From: Halomarina salina
GTDB taxonomy: Archaea; Halobacteriota; Halobacteria; Halobacteriales; Haloarculaceae
DNA length: 64,000 nucleotides
Direction of reading: 5' to 3'
NCBI RefSeq assembly: GCF_023074835.1
Contig: NZ_JALLGW010000002.1
Coordinates: 186,001-250,000, forward strand
Part shown: piece by piece, positions 17,370-26,577 of the stretch
How positions within the stretch are numbered: position 1 is the stretch's first letter
Layout of the letters: every line of letters begins with the position of its first letter
The notes under the pieces: generated by a model
Database searches by the model: none
Told to the model about the DNA's origin: nothing
What the model saw: only the letters and a program-made list of their open reading frames with translations
Position numbers and translations under genes: made by a program

Positions 17370-18797
17370 CTATCCGAGCGAACCCTCCATCTCCAGTTCG
17401 ATGAGGCGGTTGAGTTCGACCGCGTACTCGATGGGCAGCTCCTCCGTGATGGGTTCGATGAACCCGGCGACGATCATCTGCTTGGCGTCGTCGTCGTCCA
17501 GTCCGCGCGACTGGAGGTAGAAGACGTCCTCGTCGCCGATCTTCCCGACGGTGGCCTCGTGGGCCACGTCGACCTTCGACTCCTCGATCTCCATGTACGG
17601 CATCGTGTCGGAGGTCGACTCGTTGTCGAACATCAGCGCGTCACACTCCACGCTCGTCGAGGAGTGCTCCGCACCGTCGGCGATGTGGACGAGGCCGCGG
17701 TAGTTCGTGCGACCGCCGTCCTTGCTGATGGACTTCGACTCGATGGTCGACTTCGTGTTCGGCGCGTTGTGGTACACCTTCGCGCCGGTGTCGATGTTCT
17801 GGTCCTCGCCCGCGAACGCGATGGTGATGTGGTTGTCCGTCGCGCCGGGACCCTTGAGGATGGTACACGGGTAGAGCATCGTGGCCTTCGAGCCCATGCT
17901 GCCCGACACCCACTCCATCGTCGCGTCCTTCTCGCAGATGGCGCGCTTCGTGTTGAGGTTGTACGTGTTCTTCGACCAGTTCTGGACGGTCGAGTACTGG
18001 ACGTGGGCACCCTCCTTCACGAACACTTCGACGCCCCCGCTGTGGAGGTTGAAGCGCCCGTACTTCGGGGCCGAACAGCCCTCGATGTAGTGCATCTCGG
18101 AGTTCTCCTCGGCGATGATGAGCGTGTGCTCGAACTGGCCCATCCCCTCGGAGTTCATCCGGAAGTACGCCTGCACGGGCATCTCGACGGTGACGTCCTC
18201 GGGTACGTAGACGAACGACCCGCCGGACCACACCGCGCCGTGGAGCGCGGCGAACTTGTTGTCGCTGGGCGGGACGCACTTCGTCATGAAGTACTCCTTG
18301 ACGAGCTCTTCGTGCTCCTGGACCGCCTTGTCCATGTCACAGAAGATGACGCCCTTCTCCTGCCAGCGCTCCTGCATGTTCTGGTAGACGATCTCGGACT
18401 CGTACTGTGCGCCGACGCCCGAGAGCGCGTTGCGTTCGGCCTCGGGGATACCGAGCTTCTCGAACGTGTCGCGGATCTCCTCGGGGAGGTCCTCCCAGGA
18501 CTCCTCGCCGCCGCGCGTGTCGATGTCCGGGCGGATGTACGGGACGATCTCGTCCACGTCGACCTCGCTCAGGTCGGGCTGGCCCGGCCAGTCGGTCGGC
18601 ATGGGCATCTCCTGGAACTGTCGCAGCGCGCGGAGGCGCCGCTCCAGCATCCACTCCGGTTCGTCCTTGTCCTCCGAGATGAGCCGGATGGTCTCCTCCG
18701 TCAGGCCCTTCTCGGACTGGAACGCCGACTTCTGCTCTTTCTTGAACTCGAAGCGGGCTTCCGTGTCTGTCTCTTTGAGGTGGTCGTCTGAACTCAT
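17370..18797 (-). CDS. sufB: Fe-S cluster assembly protein SufB
   Basis: 475 residues, the usual SufB length. Signatures include FVYVPEDVTVEMPVQAYFR, GCSAPKYGRFNLHSGGVEV, the NWSKNTYNLNTKRA segment, and HEATVGKIGDEDVFYLQSRGL before the C-terminal IVAGFIEPITEELP. SufB is the scaffold on which clusters assemble, with SufC and SufD forming the SufBC2D complex. The conserved Cys in the beta-helix core (IEGCSAPK) is present. It lies between sufC (29 bp upstream) and sufD (directly following). Regulation is probably from the promoter before sufC. Confidence 0.95.
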   Translation of the reverse strand: MSSDDHLKETDTEARFEFKKEQKSAFQSEKGLTEETIRLISEDKDEPEWMLERRLRALRQFQEMPMPTDWPGQPDLSEVDVDEIVPYIRPDIDTRGGEESWEDLPEEIRDTFEKLGIPEAERNALSGVGAQYESEIVYQNMQERWQEKGVIFCDMDKAVQEHEELVKEYFMTKCVPPSDNKFAALHGAVWSGGSFVYVPEDVTVEMPVQAYFRMNSEGMGQFEHTLIIAEENSEMHYIEGCSAPKYGRFNLHSGGVEVFVKEGAHVQYSTVQNWSKNTYNLNTKRAICEKDATMEWVSGSMGSKATMLYPCTILKGPGATDNHITIAFAGEDQNIDTGAKVYHNAPNTKSTIESKSISKDGGRTNYRGLVHIADGAEHSSTSVECDALMFDNESTSDTMPYMEIEESKVDVAHEATVGKIGDEDVFYLQSRGLDDDDAKQMIVAGFIEPITEELPIEYAVELNRLIELEMEGSLG

Positions 18798-18826
18798 GGT
18801 GTATTGGGGTTCGGTCTCTAGACGTT

Positions 18827-19741
18827 TCAGGCTGTCTCGTACACTTCCTCTCGCACCCAGTCGTACCCCCTGTCCTCCAGCTGCTCGGCGAGTTCGGAGC
18901 CGCCACTCTTGACGACCTTCCCGTCGAGCATGATGTGGACGTGGTCGGGTTCGACGTAGTCGAGGATGCGCTGGTAGTGCGTGATCTGCAGGATGCCGGT
19001 GCCGGTCTCGTCACGCAGGGCGTTGATGCCCGTCGCGACGTCCTGCAGGCGGTCGATGTCGAGGCCGGAGTCGATCTCGTCGAGCACCGCGATCTCGGGT
19101 TCGAGGATGGCCGCCTGCAGCACCTCGTTCTGCTTCTTCTCGCCGCCGGAGAAGCCGGCGTTGAGGTACCGCTGGGCGAACCGCTCGTCCATGTCCAGCT
19201 GCTCCATCTTCTCGGCGAGGAGCTGCTGGAACTCGGCGACGCCGACGTCGCCGTCGTCGGCTGGGCCTTCCATCGGCGAGGTGTCGTAGCCCGTGTCCTC
19301 TTCCTCGCTCTCGTCGCTCTCGTCGTCCGCCTCGAACAGCTCCTCGCGCTCTTCGAGCTTCGCGTTGAGCGCCGTCCGGAGGAAGTTCACCATCGTGACG
19401 CCCTCTATCTCCGCCGGGTACTGGAACGCGAGGAACACGCCGAGCGCGGCGCGTTCGTTCGGTTCGAGGTCCAGCAGGTTCCACGTGCGCTTGTCCTCCG
19501 GGATGTCGAAGTCCTCGCCGAAGTCGTCGGCTTCGAGGTGGATGAGCACCTCGCCCTGCGTCACCTCGTAGGCCGGGTGGCCCGCGATGACCTTCGCCGT
19601 CGTGGACTTGCCCGACCCGTTCGGTCCCATGAGCGCGTGAATCTCGCCCGCCTCGATCTCGAGATTCACACCCTTCAGAATCTGTTCCCCGCCGTCCTCT
19701 GCGACCTCTGCGTGGAGGTCCTTGATTTGTAACCGTGCCAT
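18827..19741 (-). CDS. sufC: Fe-S cluster assembly ATPase SufC
   Basis: 304 residues. ABC ATPase motifs: GPNGSGKST (Walker A), [10 protein letters not shown] (signature, SufC type) and [12 protein letters not shown] (Walker B with the D-loop). SufC is normally about 250 residues; this one has an acidic insertion of about 35 residues (roughly 140-175, including [16 protein letters not shown]) between the Walker A region and the signature, common in haloarchaeal proteins adapted to salt. It powers the SufBCD scaffold. First gene of the operon; the start at 19741 follows a short A/T-containing region with a possible TATA (minus CATTATCC, near 19787). Confidence 0.95.
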   Translation of the reverse strand: MARLQIKDLHAEVAEDGGEQILKGVNLEIEAGEIHALMGPNGSGKSTTAKVIAGHPAYEVTQGEVLIHLEADDFGEDFDIPEDKRTWNLLDLEPNERAALGVFLAFQYPAEIEGVTMVNFLRTALNAKLEEREELFEADDESDESEEEDTGYDTSPMEGPADDGDVGVAEFQQLLAEKMEQLDMDERFAQRYLNAGFSGGEKKQNEVLQAAILEPEIAVLDEIDSGLDIDRLQDVATGINALRDETGTGILQITHYQRILDYVEPDHVHIMLDGKVVKSGGSELAEQLEDRGYDWVREEVYETA

Positions 19742-19892
19742 GATGAGGAGTCCTCTTGTCGGTATCAGGGTCGGTGCGTGCGGGGGATAATGGTTTCGTA
19801 TTCGCCCGGTTCGAGTTCCGAGAACGGAAACGAATCTTTCCGTATGAGAAAGGGTGTCGGGGGTCGACGCCTCCGAAGCCGACGACTCTGCG

Positions 19893-22697
19893 TCAGCCGA
19901 AACTTCCGAGTCCCATCTGCGTCTGTCCCGACTTCACCTCGTCCCACGACACCCCGATGGCTTCGAGGATGCGTTCGATGGGTCCTTCGAGCGTCTTGTC
20001 GAGCATCTTGTCCCAGTCCACCTCGAACTCCGCGGGTAACTGGTCGGCGTACTCGATGCAGATGACGTCCTCCTCCCTGCGGAACTCGCGGTAGAGTTCG
20101 TTCGCCTGGGTCGAGAGGTCCTGCTCGGTCTCGACTCGGTCGTAGAAGTCGTTGTGGACCCGCGCGAGGTAGAGGCGCTTGGGCTTCGACCCGCGGGCGA
20201 AGTTGGTCCCCAGCAGGAGGTTCGCGTACTTCGCGCCGCGGACGTGGGCGGTGTCGGTGTCGTAGTCGTCGAGGCGCTTCCCGATACCGCCGGGGATACC
20301 CACCTCCTCGACGCTGATGTCGCCCGTCTCGAACCGCTGGATGGTGTCGTGGACGTAGTCCTTCACGCCCTCGATGTCGCCCTCCTTGACGATCATCTCC
20401 AGCACCCGCTGCTGGACTTCTTTCGTGATGGGCGCGATGTCCGACCGCTTGTACTCGAAGCCGGTGATGTCGATGTCGTCGACGTCCTTGCCCTCCTTCC
20501 AGACGATGTGACCCGCGTAGCGTTTCTTCTTACCCGCCTGGAAGAATCTCCTGTAGAGTTTCTCGAACTCGATCTGGAACCGGTGGTCCTGGGCGTTCAT
20601 CTCCGCCGCGAGGTCGTCGTAGGAGGCGTTGATGCGCTCTTCGAGGTCGAACGACCGCTCGATGGCTTCCTCCTTCGAGACGCCCTCGCCGAGTTCAATC
20701 ATCACCGAGTCGGTGTCGCCGTAGGCCACCTCGTAGTCCATCTCTCCCACCGTCTCCTCCGTGAACTCGATGACCTTGCGACCCGTCGCCGTCACCGCCG
20801 CGCCCATGTCCTTGTCGTAGAGGCGGAACCGGTCCCACCCCAGGACGCCGTACAGCGAGTTCATGATGACCTTCACCGCCCCCTGCTGGCGGTCGTAGGT
20901 CTCGTAGGCGTCGCTGCCAGCTTCGTTCTCGTCGCGCAGGCGCTTCTTCTCGTCACGCTCTGCGAGCAGTTCGGTGACCATCTCCCGGATGATGCCGTCC
21001 GGTTCCTTCCGGAAGTGCATCCCGTTGGGCGCGACGAACGTGTCCCCGTCGAACGTCTCGGGGTCGACCTTCGTCTCCGGCGAGGCGTTGATGGTCACCA
21101 TGCACATCGGGTACAGCGACTTCAGGTCGAGGACGGAGACCATCTCCTTGACGCCCGTGATGGGGTCGAACACCGCGCCACCTTCGTAGTCCTCCGACTC
21201 CACCGCGCCCTTCGAGGGCAGCGCGAACTCGCCGTGGACCTTGTGGAGGATGTACATGTCCACCGCGTCGCCGGGCGTCGTCGCGTCCTCCAGTTTCGCG
21301 CCGACGAACGTGGCGACCTCCTCCCAGAACGGGACGATGTTCTGTTTCCGGTCGAGTTCGACGCACAGCTCCACGTCACGCAGGTTGTACTCCAGCAGTC
21401 GCCCGGGGTCCTGTTCCCACAGGTCGCCGATGTCGCCCGCGTAGCGCTCCTTCCCGACGCCCAACTCCGCCTCGCCGACGGCGTCGAGTCGGTAGCTGTC
21501 GAGTTCGCTGATCTTGATGCGCTTGTAGGCGTACAGCAGGTCGAACGCGACGCGGCCCTTGACGTTCGGCCCCTGCCAGTCCGAGCGCCACACCTCGTTC
21601 ACGCGGGAGAGGCGGTTCGAGTCGAGGTCGTCGGGCGCGTCCGGCCCGTCCGAGAGCACGTCGATGCGGTCGAGCAGGTACGGGGCGTCGAAGTCGGTGA
21701 AGTTCCACCCCGTCAGCACGTCGGGGTCCGTCTCGTCGACGTAGTCGAGAAACGCGTTCAGCAGCGCCTCCTCGGCGTCGAACCGGCGGACGTCCACCTC
21801 GGGACCCTCCCGAAGCGGGTCGTAGTCGGGGAGCGAATCCGGCCCGGACTCGCCGTCGGGCGCTTCGTACAGCCAGACGACGTACTCGTCGCGGTAGCTG
21901 TCGTGGCTCGTGAGACAGATGATGCGCTCCTCGCCGTCCTCGGGGAAGCCGTTCCGGTCGTCGACCTCGATGTCGAACGTGTTCACCCGGAGGTCGGCCT
22001 CGACGTCGACCGCCCGGAGCTCCTGGTGGGGGACGTCGATGACGCCGTCGTCGTTCCTGCGAGCGGGGACGCGGACGCCGCTCGTGATGTCCTTGTCGAT
22101 GAGCAGGCGGTTGGGGAACAGGATGTCCGCCTCGTAGTGGTCGAACCGGTCGCGCAGTTGCCCGACGTCTCGCGGCGTCTGTCCGGTGACCTTCACGAGC
22201 GTCTCCCCGCGGATGGACTCGTAGGTGACGACCTCCCGAGCGTCGTCGCCCGACAGTTCGGGGTCGAGGTCGCCCGCCGTCTCGACGCCCGTGATGCGCT
22301 CTTCCATCAGGCGGTCGTCGGTGAACTGCGTCGACAGCAGCGGTTCGTCGCCGTCCGCTTCGGCACCGTCTCCGTCGCCCGCGCGTTCGAGGTCCGCCAG
22401 CGGCGTGTAGAAGTACGGTGGGAACTCCCGGACGCGGACGTGTTCGGTCTCGTTCTCGCTCGTCCGACCGAACACGTGGAGGACCGGGTGTTCCTCGCGA
22501 CCCGCGCCCTCGATGGTGTAGTCGACCTGCGTGACCGCGAGTTCGACGGTCCCGTCGGGGTCGGGGTAGCGGTAGTCGGAGGTGTCGACGACCTCCGGCG
22601 CGAGACCGCCCCCGTCGCCCGCGATGGCCTCGGCCTCCTCCTCGGGCCTGGCCGTGTCGCCTCCCGCCGAGAAGTCGGCGAGCCCACTCTGTTTCAT
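19893..22697 (-). CDS. polB: family-B DNA polymerase (PolB1)
   Basis: 934 residues from the ATG at 22697. Exonuclease motifs are intact: FDIEVD (ExoI), NFTDFD (ExoII) and YNLRDVELC (ExoIII). Polymerase motifs: [10 protein letters not shown] (motif A), [13 protein letters not shown] (motif B) and YGDTDSVM (motif C). None of the three intein insertion sites used in many haloarchaeal polB genes (motifs A, B, C) is occupied. The N-terminus has an acidic, Gly-rich disordered stretch to about residue 35. The C-terminus QMGLGSFG matches a PCNA-interacting peptide. This is the replicative/repair polymerase. The TATA box at 22720-22729 (minus GGTTTTTACT) is 28 bp before the ATG, indicating a leaderless mRNA. 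Confidence 0.95.
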   Translation of the reverse strand: MKQSGLADFSAGGDTARPEEEAEAIAGDGGGLAPEVVDTSDYRYPDPDGTVELAVTQVDYTIEGAGREEHPVLHVFGRTSENETEHVRVREFPPYFYTPLADLERAGDGDGAEADGDEPLLSTQFTDDRLMEERITGVETAGDLDPELSGDDAREVVTYESIRGETLVKVTGQTPRDVGQLRDRFDHYEADILFPNRLLIDKDITSGVRVPARRNDDGVIDVPHQELRAVDVEADLRVNTFDIEVDDRNGFPEDGEERIICLTSHDSYRDEYVVWLYEAPDGESGPDSLPDYDPLREGPEVDVRRFDAEEALLNAFLDYVDETDPDVLTGWNFTDFDAPYLLDRIDVLSDGPDAPDDLDSNRLSRVNEVWRSDWQGPNVKGRVAFDLLYAYKRIKISELDSYRLDAVGEAELGVGKERYAGDIGDLWEQDPGRLLEYNLRDVELCVELDRKQNIVPFWEEVATFVGAKLEDATTPGDAVDMYILHKVHGEFALPSKGAVESEDYEGGAVFDPITGVKEMVSVLDLKSLYPMCMVTINASPETKVDPETFDGDTFVAPNGMHFRKEPDGIIREMVTELLAERDEKKRLRDENEAGSDAYETYDRQQGAVKVIMNSLYGVLGWDRFRLYDKDMGAAVTATGRKVIEFTEETVGEMDYEVAYGDTDSVMIELGEGVSKEEAIERSFDLEERINASYDDLAAEMNAQDHRFQIEFEKLYRRFFQAGKKKRYAGHIVWKEGKDVDDIDITGFEYKRSDIAPITKEVQQRVLEMIVKEGDIEGVKDYVHDTIQRFETGDISVEEVGIPGGIGKRLDDYDTDTAHVRGAKYANLLLGTNFARGSKPKRLYLARVHNDFYDRVETEQDLSTQANELYREFRREEDVICIEYADQLPAEFEVDWDKMLDKTLEGPIERILEAIGVSWDEVKSGQTQMGLGSFG

Positions 22698-22719
22698 GTT
22701 GTGCGAGATTCGAGGCCTC

Positions 22720-22729
22720 CAGTAAAAAC
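22720..22729 (-). promoter_or_regulatory. TATA box of polB
   Basis: Minus-strand GGTTTTTACT centred about 28 bp before the polB ATG, the spacing of a leaderless haloarchaeal promoter. Confidence 0.6.
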
Positions 22730-22855
22730 CCCCGCGGTCGTCGGCAACGAGGGACCGACGCTCGCGCCGGTGTCGAGGGCTCGGTAGCGGAAGTGGCGAC
22801 TGTTGCTCGGGGCACAACGCATATACCATGACATGACTTAGCAAGGGGAGTGACC

Positions 22856-23041
22856 ATGGTCGACGGAGATGTGACGTCGGAGTCGAACGCAGAGTCGGCC
22901 CGGTCTATCGAGACCGCCGAGAACGCCATCGCTGCCACCGAGTCCTACGAGGCCGACGGTGGCTGGGTCCTGTTCGACGGGGAGAACCCGCTCGCATGGA
23001 TCGAGTCCGCCGTGACGGTCCGACTGGACGACGCGGCGTAA
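22856..23041 (+). CDS. small acidic haloarchaeal protein
   Basis: 61 residues starting at the ATG at 22856, after a GGGGAG ribosome-binding-like sequence and a TATA-like GCATATACC (about 33 bp upstream). It contains YEADGGWVLFDGENPLAWIES, split here into conserved-looking parts YEADGGWV and NPLAWIES, a pattern I associate with a widespread small haloarchaeal family (possibly DUF7331; number unsure). Acidic, no membrane segment. Function unknown. It is divergent from polB. Confidence 0.65.
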   Translation: MVDGDVTSESNAESARSIETAENAIAATESYEADGGWVLFDGENPLAWIESAVTVRLDDAA

Positions 23042-23093
23042 CGGACATAGCGACCCTTTTTCCCGTCCCTCCCCAAGGGACTATCGTTCATCG

Positions 23094-23414
23094 ATGTTGG
23101 AGGACGACGACGACCCGTGGCCGGACGAGCCCGAGGAGTTCGACCCGGACAGCCTCGCCCCCTCCGTCGAGGTTCCGGAGGCACCGACGGCCCCCGAGTT
23201 CTCCGACAGTAACGTCGACGAGGACGTCGCGCAGGCGTTCTGGGCGACGGTCGTCATGGCGAACGTCGCGCTGTTCGGCATCAGCGTCGGCGCGATGATC
23301 GTCTACTTTCTCGGCGACCTCCAGACGGGCGGCATGGCCATCCTCGTCGGCGTGGTCGCCGCCCTGTTCGGGTACCGATACTACGCCGGCTTCCAGCGGG
23401 ACCGACAGTCCTAA
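23094..23414 (+). CDS. two-helix membrane protein, hypothetical
   Basis: 106 residues. The first 50 are acidic and Pro-rich (DDDDPWPDEPEEFDPD), then two hydrophobic helices (about 49-70 and 78-94) with a short loop, and a basic end FQRDRQS. This suggests both ends in the cytoplasm. I do not recognise a function; small proteins of this layout are common in haloarchaea. A T-rich TTTTT at 23056-23060 may be part of its promoter. It is followed after 25 bp by a winged-helix gene. Confidence 0.65.
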   Translation: MLEDDDDPWPDEPEEFDPDSLAPSVEVPEAPTAPEFSDSNVDEDVAQAFWATVVMANVALFGISVGAMIVYFLGDLQTGGMAILVGVVAALFGYRYYAGFQRDRQS

Positions 23415-23439
23415 CGAGCGCCCGACTTTACCCGTGCTC

Positions 23440-23898
23440 ATGCGGACGGTTCACGACGACGACGGCCGACGCTACCTCCTGCTCAAACGGTCGAGCGAGT
23501 CGTCGCTCGTCCGCGACCCGACGACCGGCGAGGAGCGGTACCTCCCGAACGACGACCTCACCGCCGACGAGGAGGACACCGACGCACTCGGACTCGCGGC
23601 GGCGGCCGTCCCGGACACGGTCAGACGCGTCCTCTCGGCCTGCCGCGACGACCGCTCGCTGGGCCTCCTCCTCGAACTCGACCGTCGCGGACCGGTCCCG
23701 GCGCGGGCGCTGATGGAGTACGACCTCTGTGAGAGCGACGTGCTCGGACTCGTCGGCGAGTTCCGCGCGGCCGGACTGGTCGTCGAGGCGGACGTGGGCG
23801 GCGAACGCGGCTACGACGTGACCGACGACGCCCGCGAGGCGCTTGCCGTCCTGCGGTCGGAGCGCACGGCGCAGTCACGCACGGGCGACGAGGGCTGA
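23440..23898 (+). CDS. winged-helix domain protein
   Basis: 152 residues from the ATG at 23440 (a GTG two codons earlier is an alternative). The N-terminal half is beta-rich (RYLLLKRSSESSLVRDPTTGEERYLP). Residues from about 60 form a winged helix: VRRVLSACRDDRSLGLLLELDRRGPVPARALMEYDLCESDVLGLVGEFRAAGL, split across three helices, with a wing EADVGGERGYDVTDDA. This is probably a DNA-binding regulator specific to haloarchaea. It converges with rad50; the two genes end ten bases apart. Confidence 0.65.
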   Translation: MRTVHDDDGRRYLLLKRSSESSLVRDPTTGEERYLPNDDLTADEEDTDALGLAAAAVPDTVRRVLSACRDDRSLGLLLELDRRGPVPARALMEYDLCESDVLGLVGEFRAAGLVVEADVGGERGYDVTDDAREALAVLRSERTAQSRTGDEG

Positions 23899-23907
23899 GG
23901 AACGAAC

Positions 23908-26577
23908 TCAGTCCGCCAGCAGCGTCGCCAGTTCCCGCTCGCGGTCGACCGTCGACCGGTTCGACGTGGGGTTCTTCTCGACGTGGACGAGGTCGTCGGC
24001 CGCGCCCGCCAGTTCCTCGTCGTGGCTGACGACGACGATCTGCTCGACGCCCACGTCGCGCATCGACCCGATCAGTTCCACGAGTTTCGAGACGTGACCC
24101 GCGTCGAGGAACACCGTCGGTTCGTCGAGGATGAGCGGCGGCATCGGCGCGGCCCCCTCGATACCCTCCGCGAGCAGGCGGTAGATGGCACAGCGCAGCG
24201 AGAGGTTGAACAGCGCGCGCTCGCCGCCGGACAACTGCTCGGGGTCGAGGGGTTCGCCGTCCTTCTGGTAGACGGTGAGTTCGTAGTCGCCGTCGAGTTC
24301 GATGCGCGCGTAGGAGTCGTTCTGGTAGACGAGGTCGAACGTCTCGTTCAGTAGCGACTCGAGTTTGACGACGTTGCGCTGACGCAACTCGGCGCGGAGG
24401 TCGGCGTACATCGACTGTAGCTCCTCGGTCTCCTCGTACAGCGCGTCGAGGCGCTCGACGGTCGCAGCGAGTTCCTCGCGGCGCTCCCGGAGGTCGTCGA
24501 GCGCGTCGAGTTCGTTCTCGATGGCACCCACGTCGCTCTGGAGTTCGTCGCGTTCCTCGCGCAGGTCCGCCAGTTTCGGCTCGACGTACTCGATGAACTC
24601 CCGAGCACCGCGCAGGTTCTCCCGGTCGCCTTCGATCTGGTCTTCGTCGAACGACTCGCGGAGTTCGTCGCGGCGTTCGCGCCGCTCGCGCAGGTGCTCT
24701 CGGCGCTCGTCGTTCACGTCCGCGAGTTCCTCGCGCCGGTCGCGGAGGCGCTCTCGTTCCTCCTCGGCGTCGTCGATGTCGTCGACGAGGTCCGAGAGCC
24801 GGTCGAGCCGGGTCCGGCGCTCGCGCACCTCCGCGAGGTCGCCGTTCAACTCGCCGATGGCCTCCCGCGCGTCGACGGCTCGTTCGTCGGCAGCCTCGGC
24901 CCCGTCGCGCTTCGCTTCGGCTTCGGTCTCCAGTCGGTCGGCCTCCTCGCGGAGTTCTTCCACGCGCTCGCGCTCCCGCTCGACCGTCGCTTCGCGCTCC
25001 TCGATGAGCTGTTCGAGGTTCTCGCGGTCCGAGACGGCCTCCTCGACGGCGGCCTCCCGCTCGACGAGTTCCTCGGCTCGCTCGTACCGGTCGTCGGCTG
25101 CCTCCAGTGACTCGGTCACCTCCGTCAGTTCCGACTCCAGCGTGCTCACCTGCTCGCGGCGCTCTTCGATGCTCTCGACGTGCGGACTCCCGTCGACCGG
25201 CTGGCCGCACTCGGGACACTTCCCCTCGGCGAGGAGTTCCTCGGCCTCCTCGACGGCGGCGTTCGCGTTCTTCAGGTCGCTCTCCAGCGCCGCCTTCCGC
25301 TCGCGGAGCGTCGACCGCTCCTCGGCGACGCGTTCGCGGAACGTCTCGGCCTCGCCGAACGCGCAGGGGGCCTCCTCGAACGCCTCGCGCTTCCGCTCGG
25401 CGTCCCGTTCGAGGTCGGCGACCTGCTCGCGGCGCTCGTCGAGCGTCTCGGTCGTCTCCGCCACTTCCTCTTCGAGTTCCGTCGCCTCCTCGCGAGCGTC
25501 CGAGGCGCGGGATTCGAGGTCCTCGACGGTCTCGCGGAGCGTCTCGGCGGTGTTCGACGCTTCCTGTGCGGTGAGTCGGTGCTCTTCGAGCGACGAACGG
25601 AGGTCGTCTTCACGGTCCGCCAGTTCCTCGTCGCGTTCGTCGACGGCGTCGGCCTCCGGCGCGTCGATGTCGGTCTCCGCGAGCACCTCGTCGCGTTCCT
25701 CCTCCAGTTCGGAGACGGTCGTCCTGAGCTCCGAGAGTCTGTCCTTGGCCGTCTCGCGTTCGCGCTCTGTCTCGGCGATGGCCGACTGGAGCTCCTCGAT
25801 GGTCTCCTCGACCCCCTCCAGTTCCTCGCGGCGCTCCTCGACGGCGTCGAGGCGCTCTTCGAGCGTGTCGCGCGTCGTTATCGCCTGCTCGCGTTTCGTC
25901 TCGAGGCGCTCTATCTCCGCGTCGGTCTCGGTCCGCTCGTCGAGCAGCGTCGTCCGCCGACCGTGGAGGTTCTTCGCCTCCTTCTCGGATATCTGTGCCT
26001 CGACGTCGTCCAGCGCACCGCGTTTCGTGTCTCGGACTCGACCGACGCCGACCCGCGCGTCGCTGGCTCGTTCGCGGTACTCCTCCAGCGTCCCGAGCTG
26101 GAGGAGGTCGTCGATCATGTTCTGGCGCTGGCTCGGCGAGGCGTTGATGAGCTTGTTCACCTCGCCCTGCCGGACGTACGCGCAGTTGACGAACGCGCCC
26201 GCGTCCATCCGGAGCAGGTCCTCGACGTACCCACGGACGTCGCGTGCGCCCTCGACGGGGCCGTCGGGCGTCTCCAGCAGACAGGTCGCGGTCTGGGCAC
26301 GGTCGCCGGTGTAGCGGATTCGGCGCTCGACGTGGTAGCGCTCGCCACCGTGCGCGAACCAGAGTTCGACCGTCGTCTCCTCCGCGCCGATGGTGACCAC
26401 CTCGTCGAGCGTCGTGTCGAGCGCCTTCGCACCGTAGAGCGCGAAGAAGCAGGCTTCGAGCAGCGAGGACTTCCCGCTCCCGTTCAGCCCGTACATGACG
26501 GTCACGCCGTCGTCGAGGTGCAGGTCGGCGTCGGCGTAGCACTTGAAGTTCTCCAGTCGGACCCGCTCGAAGCGCAT
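23908..26577 (-). CDS. rad50: DNA double-strand break repair ATPase Rad50
   Basis: 889 residues. N-terminal ATPase half with GLNGSGKSS (Walker A), then a very long Glu/Arg-rich coiled coil interrupted at the centre by the zinc hook CPECGQP, then the second ATPase half with LSGGERALFN (signature) and LILDEPTVFLD (Walker B). With Mre11 it holds and processes DNA ends; the zinc hook joins two Rad50 molecules. The ATG overlaps the mre11 stop (ATGA), so the two are translated together. The length is normal for haloarchaeal Rad50. Confidence 0.97.
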   Translation of the reverse strand: MRFERVRLENFKCYADADLHLDDGVTVMYGLNGSGKSSLLEACFFALYGAKALDTTLDEVVTIGAEETTVELWFAHGGERYHVERRIRYTGDRAQTATCLLETPDGPVEGARDVRGYVEDLLRMDAGAFVNCAYVRQGEVNKLINASPSQRQNMIDDLLQLGTLEEYRERASDARVGVGRVRDTKRGALDDVEAQISEKEAKNLHGRRTTLLDERTETDAEIERLETKREQAITTRDTLEERLDAVEERREELEGVEETIEELQSAIAETERERETAKDRLSELRTTVSELEEERDEVLAETDIDAPEADAVDERDEELADREDDLRSSLEEHRLTAQEASNTAETLRETVEDLESRASDAREEATELEEEVAETTETLDERREQVADLERDAERKREAFEEAPCAFGEAETFRERVAEERSTLRERKAALESDLKNANAAVEEAEELLAEGKCPECGQPVDGSPHVESIEERREQVSTLESELTEVTESLEAADDRYERAEELVEREAAVEEAVSDRENLEQLIEEREATVERERERVEELREEADRLETEAEAKRDGAEAADERAVDAREAIGELNGDLAEVRERRTRLDRLSDLVDDIDDAEEERERLRDRREELADVNDERREHLRERRERRDELRESFDEDQIEGDRENLRGAREFIEYVEPKLADLREERDELQSDVGAIENELDALDDLRERREELAATVERLDALYEETEELQSMYADLRAELRQRNVVKLESLLNETFDLVYQNDSYARIELDGDYELTVYQKDGEPLDPEQLSGGERALFNLSLRCAIYRLLAEGIEGAAPMPPLILDEPTVFLDAGHVSKLVELIGSMRDVGVEQIVVVSHDEELAGAADDLVHVEKNPTSNRSTVDRERELATLLAD

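Noticed and set aside
16023-18791. 922-codon open frame opposite sufD and sufB
   Set aside because: It is the mirror of two well-recognised genes and has no family features.
20154-22787. 877-codon open frame opposite polB on the plus strand
   Set aside because: It is antisense to a complete DNA polymerase and has the Arg/Val/Asp-rich composition of mirrored GC-rich codons; no motif is found.
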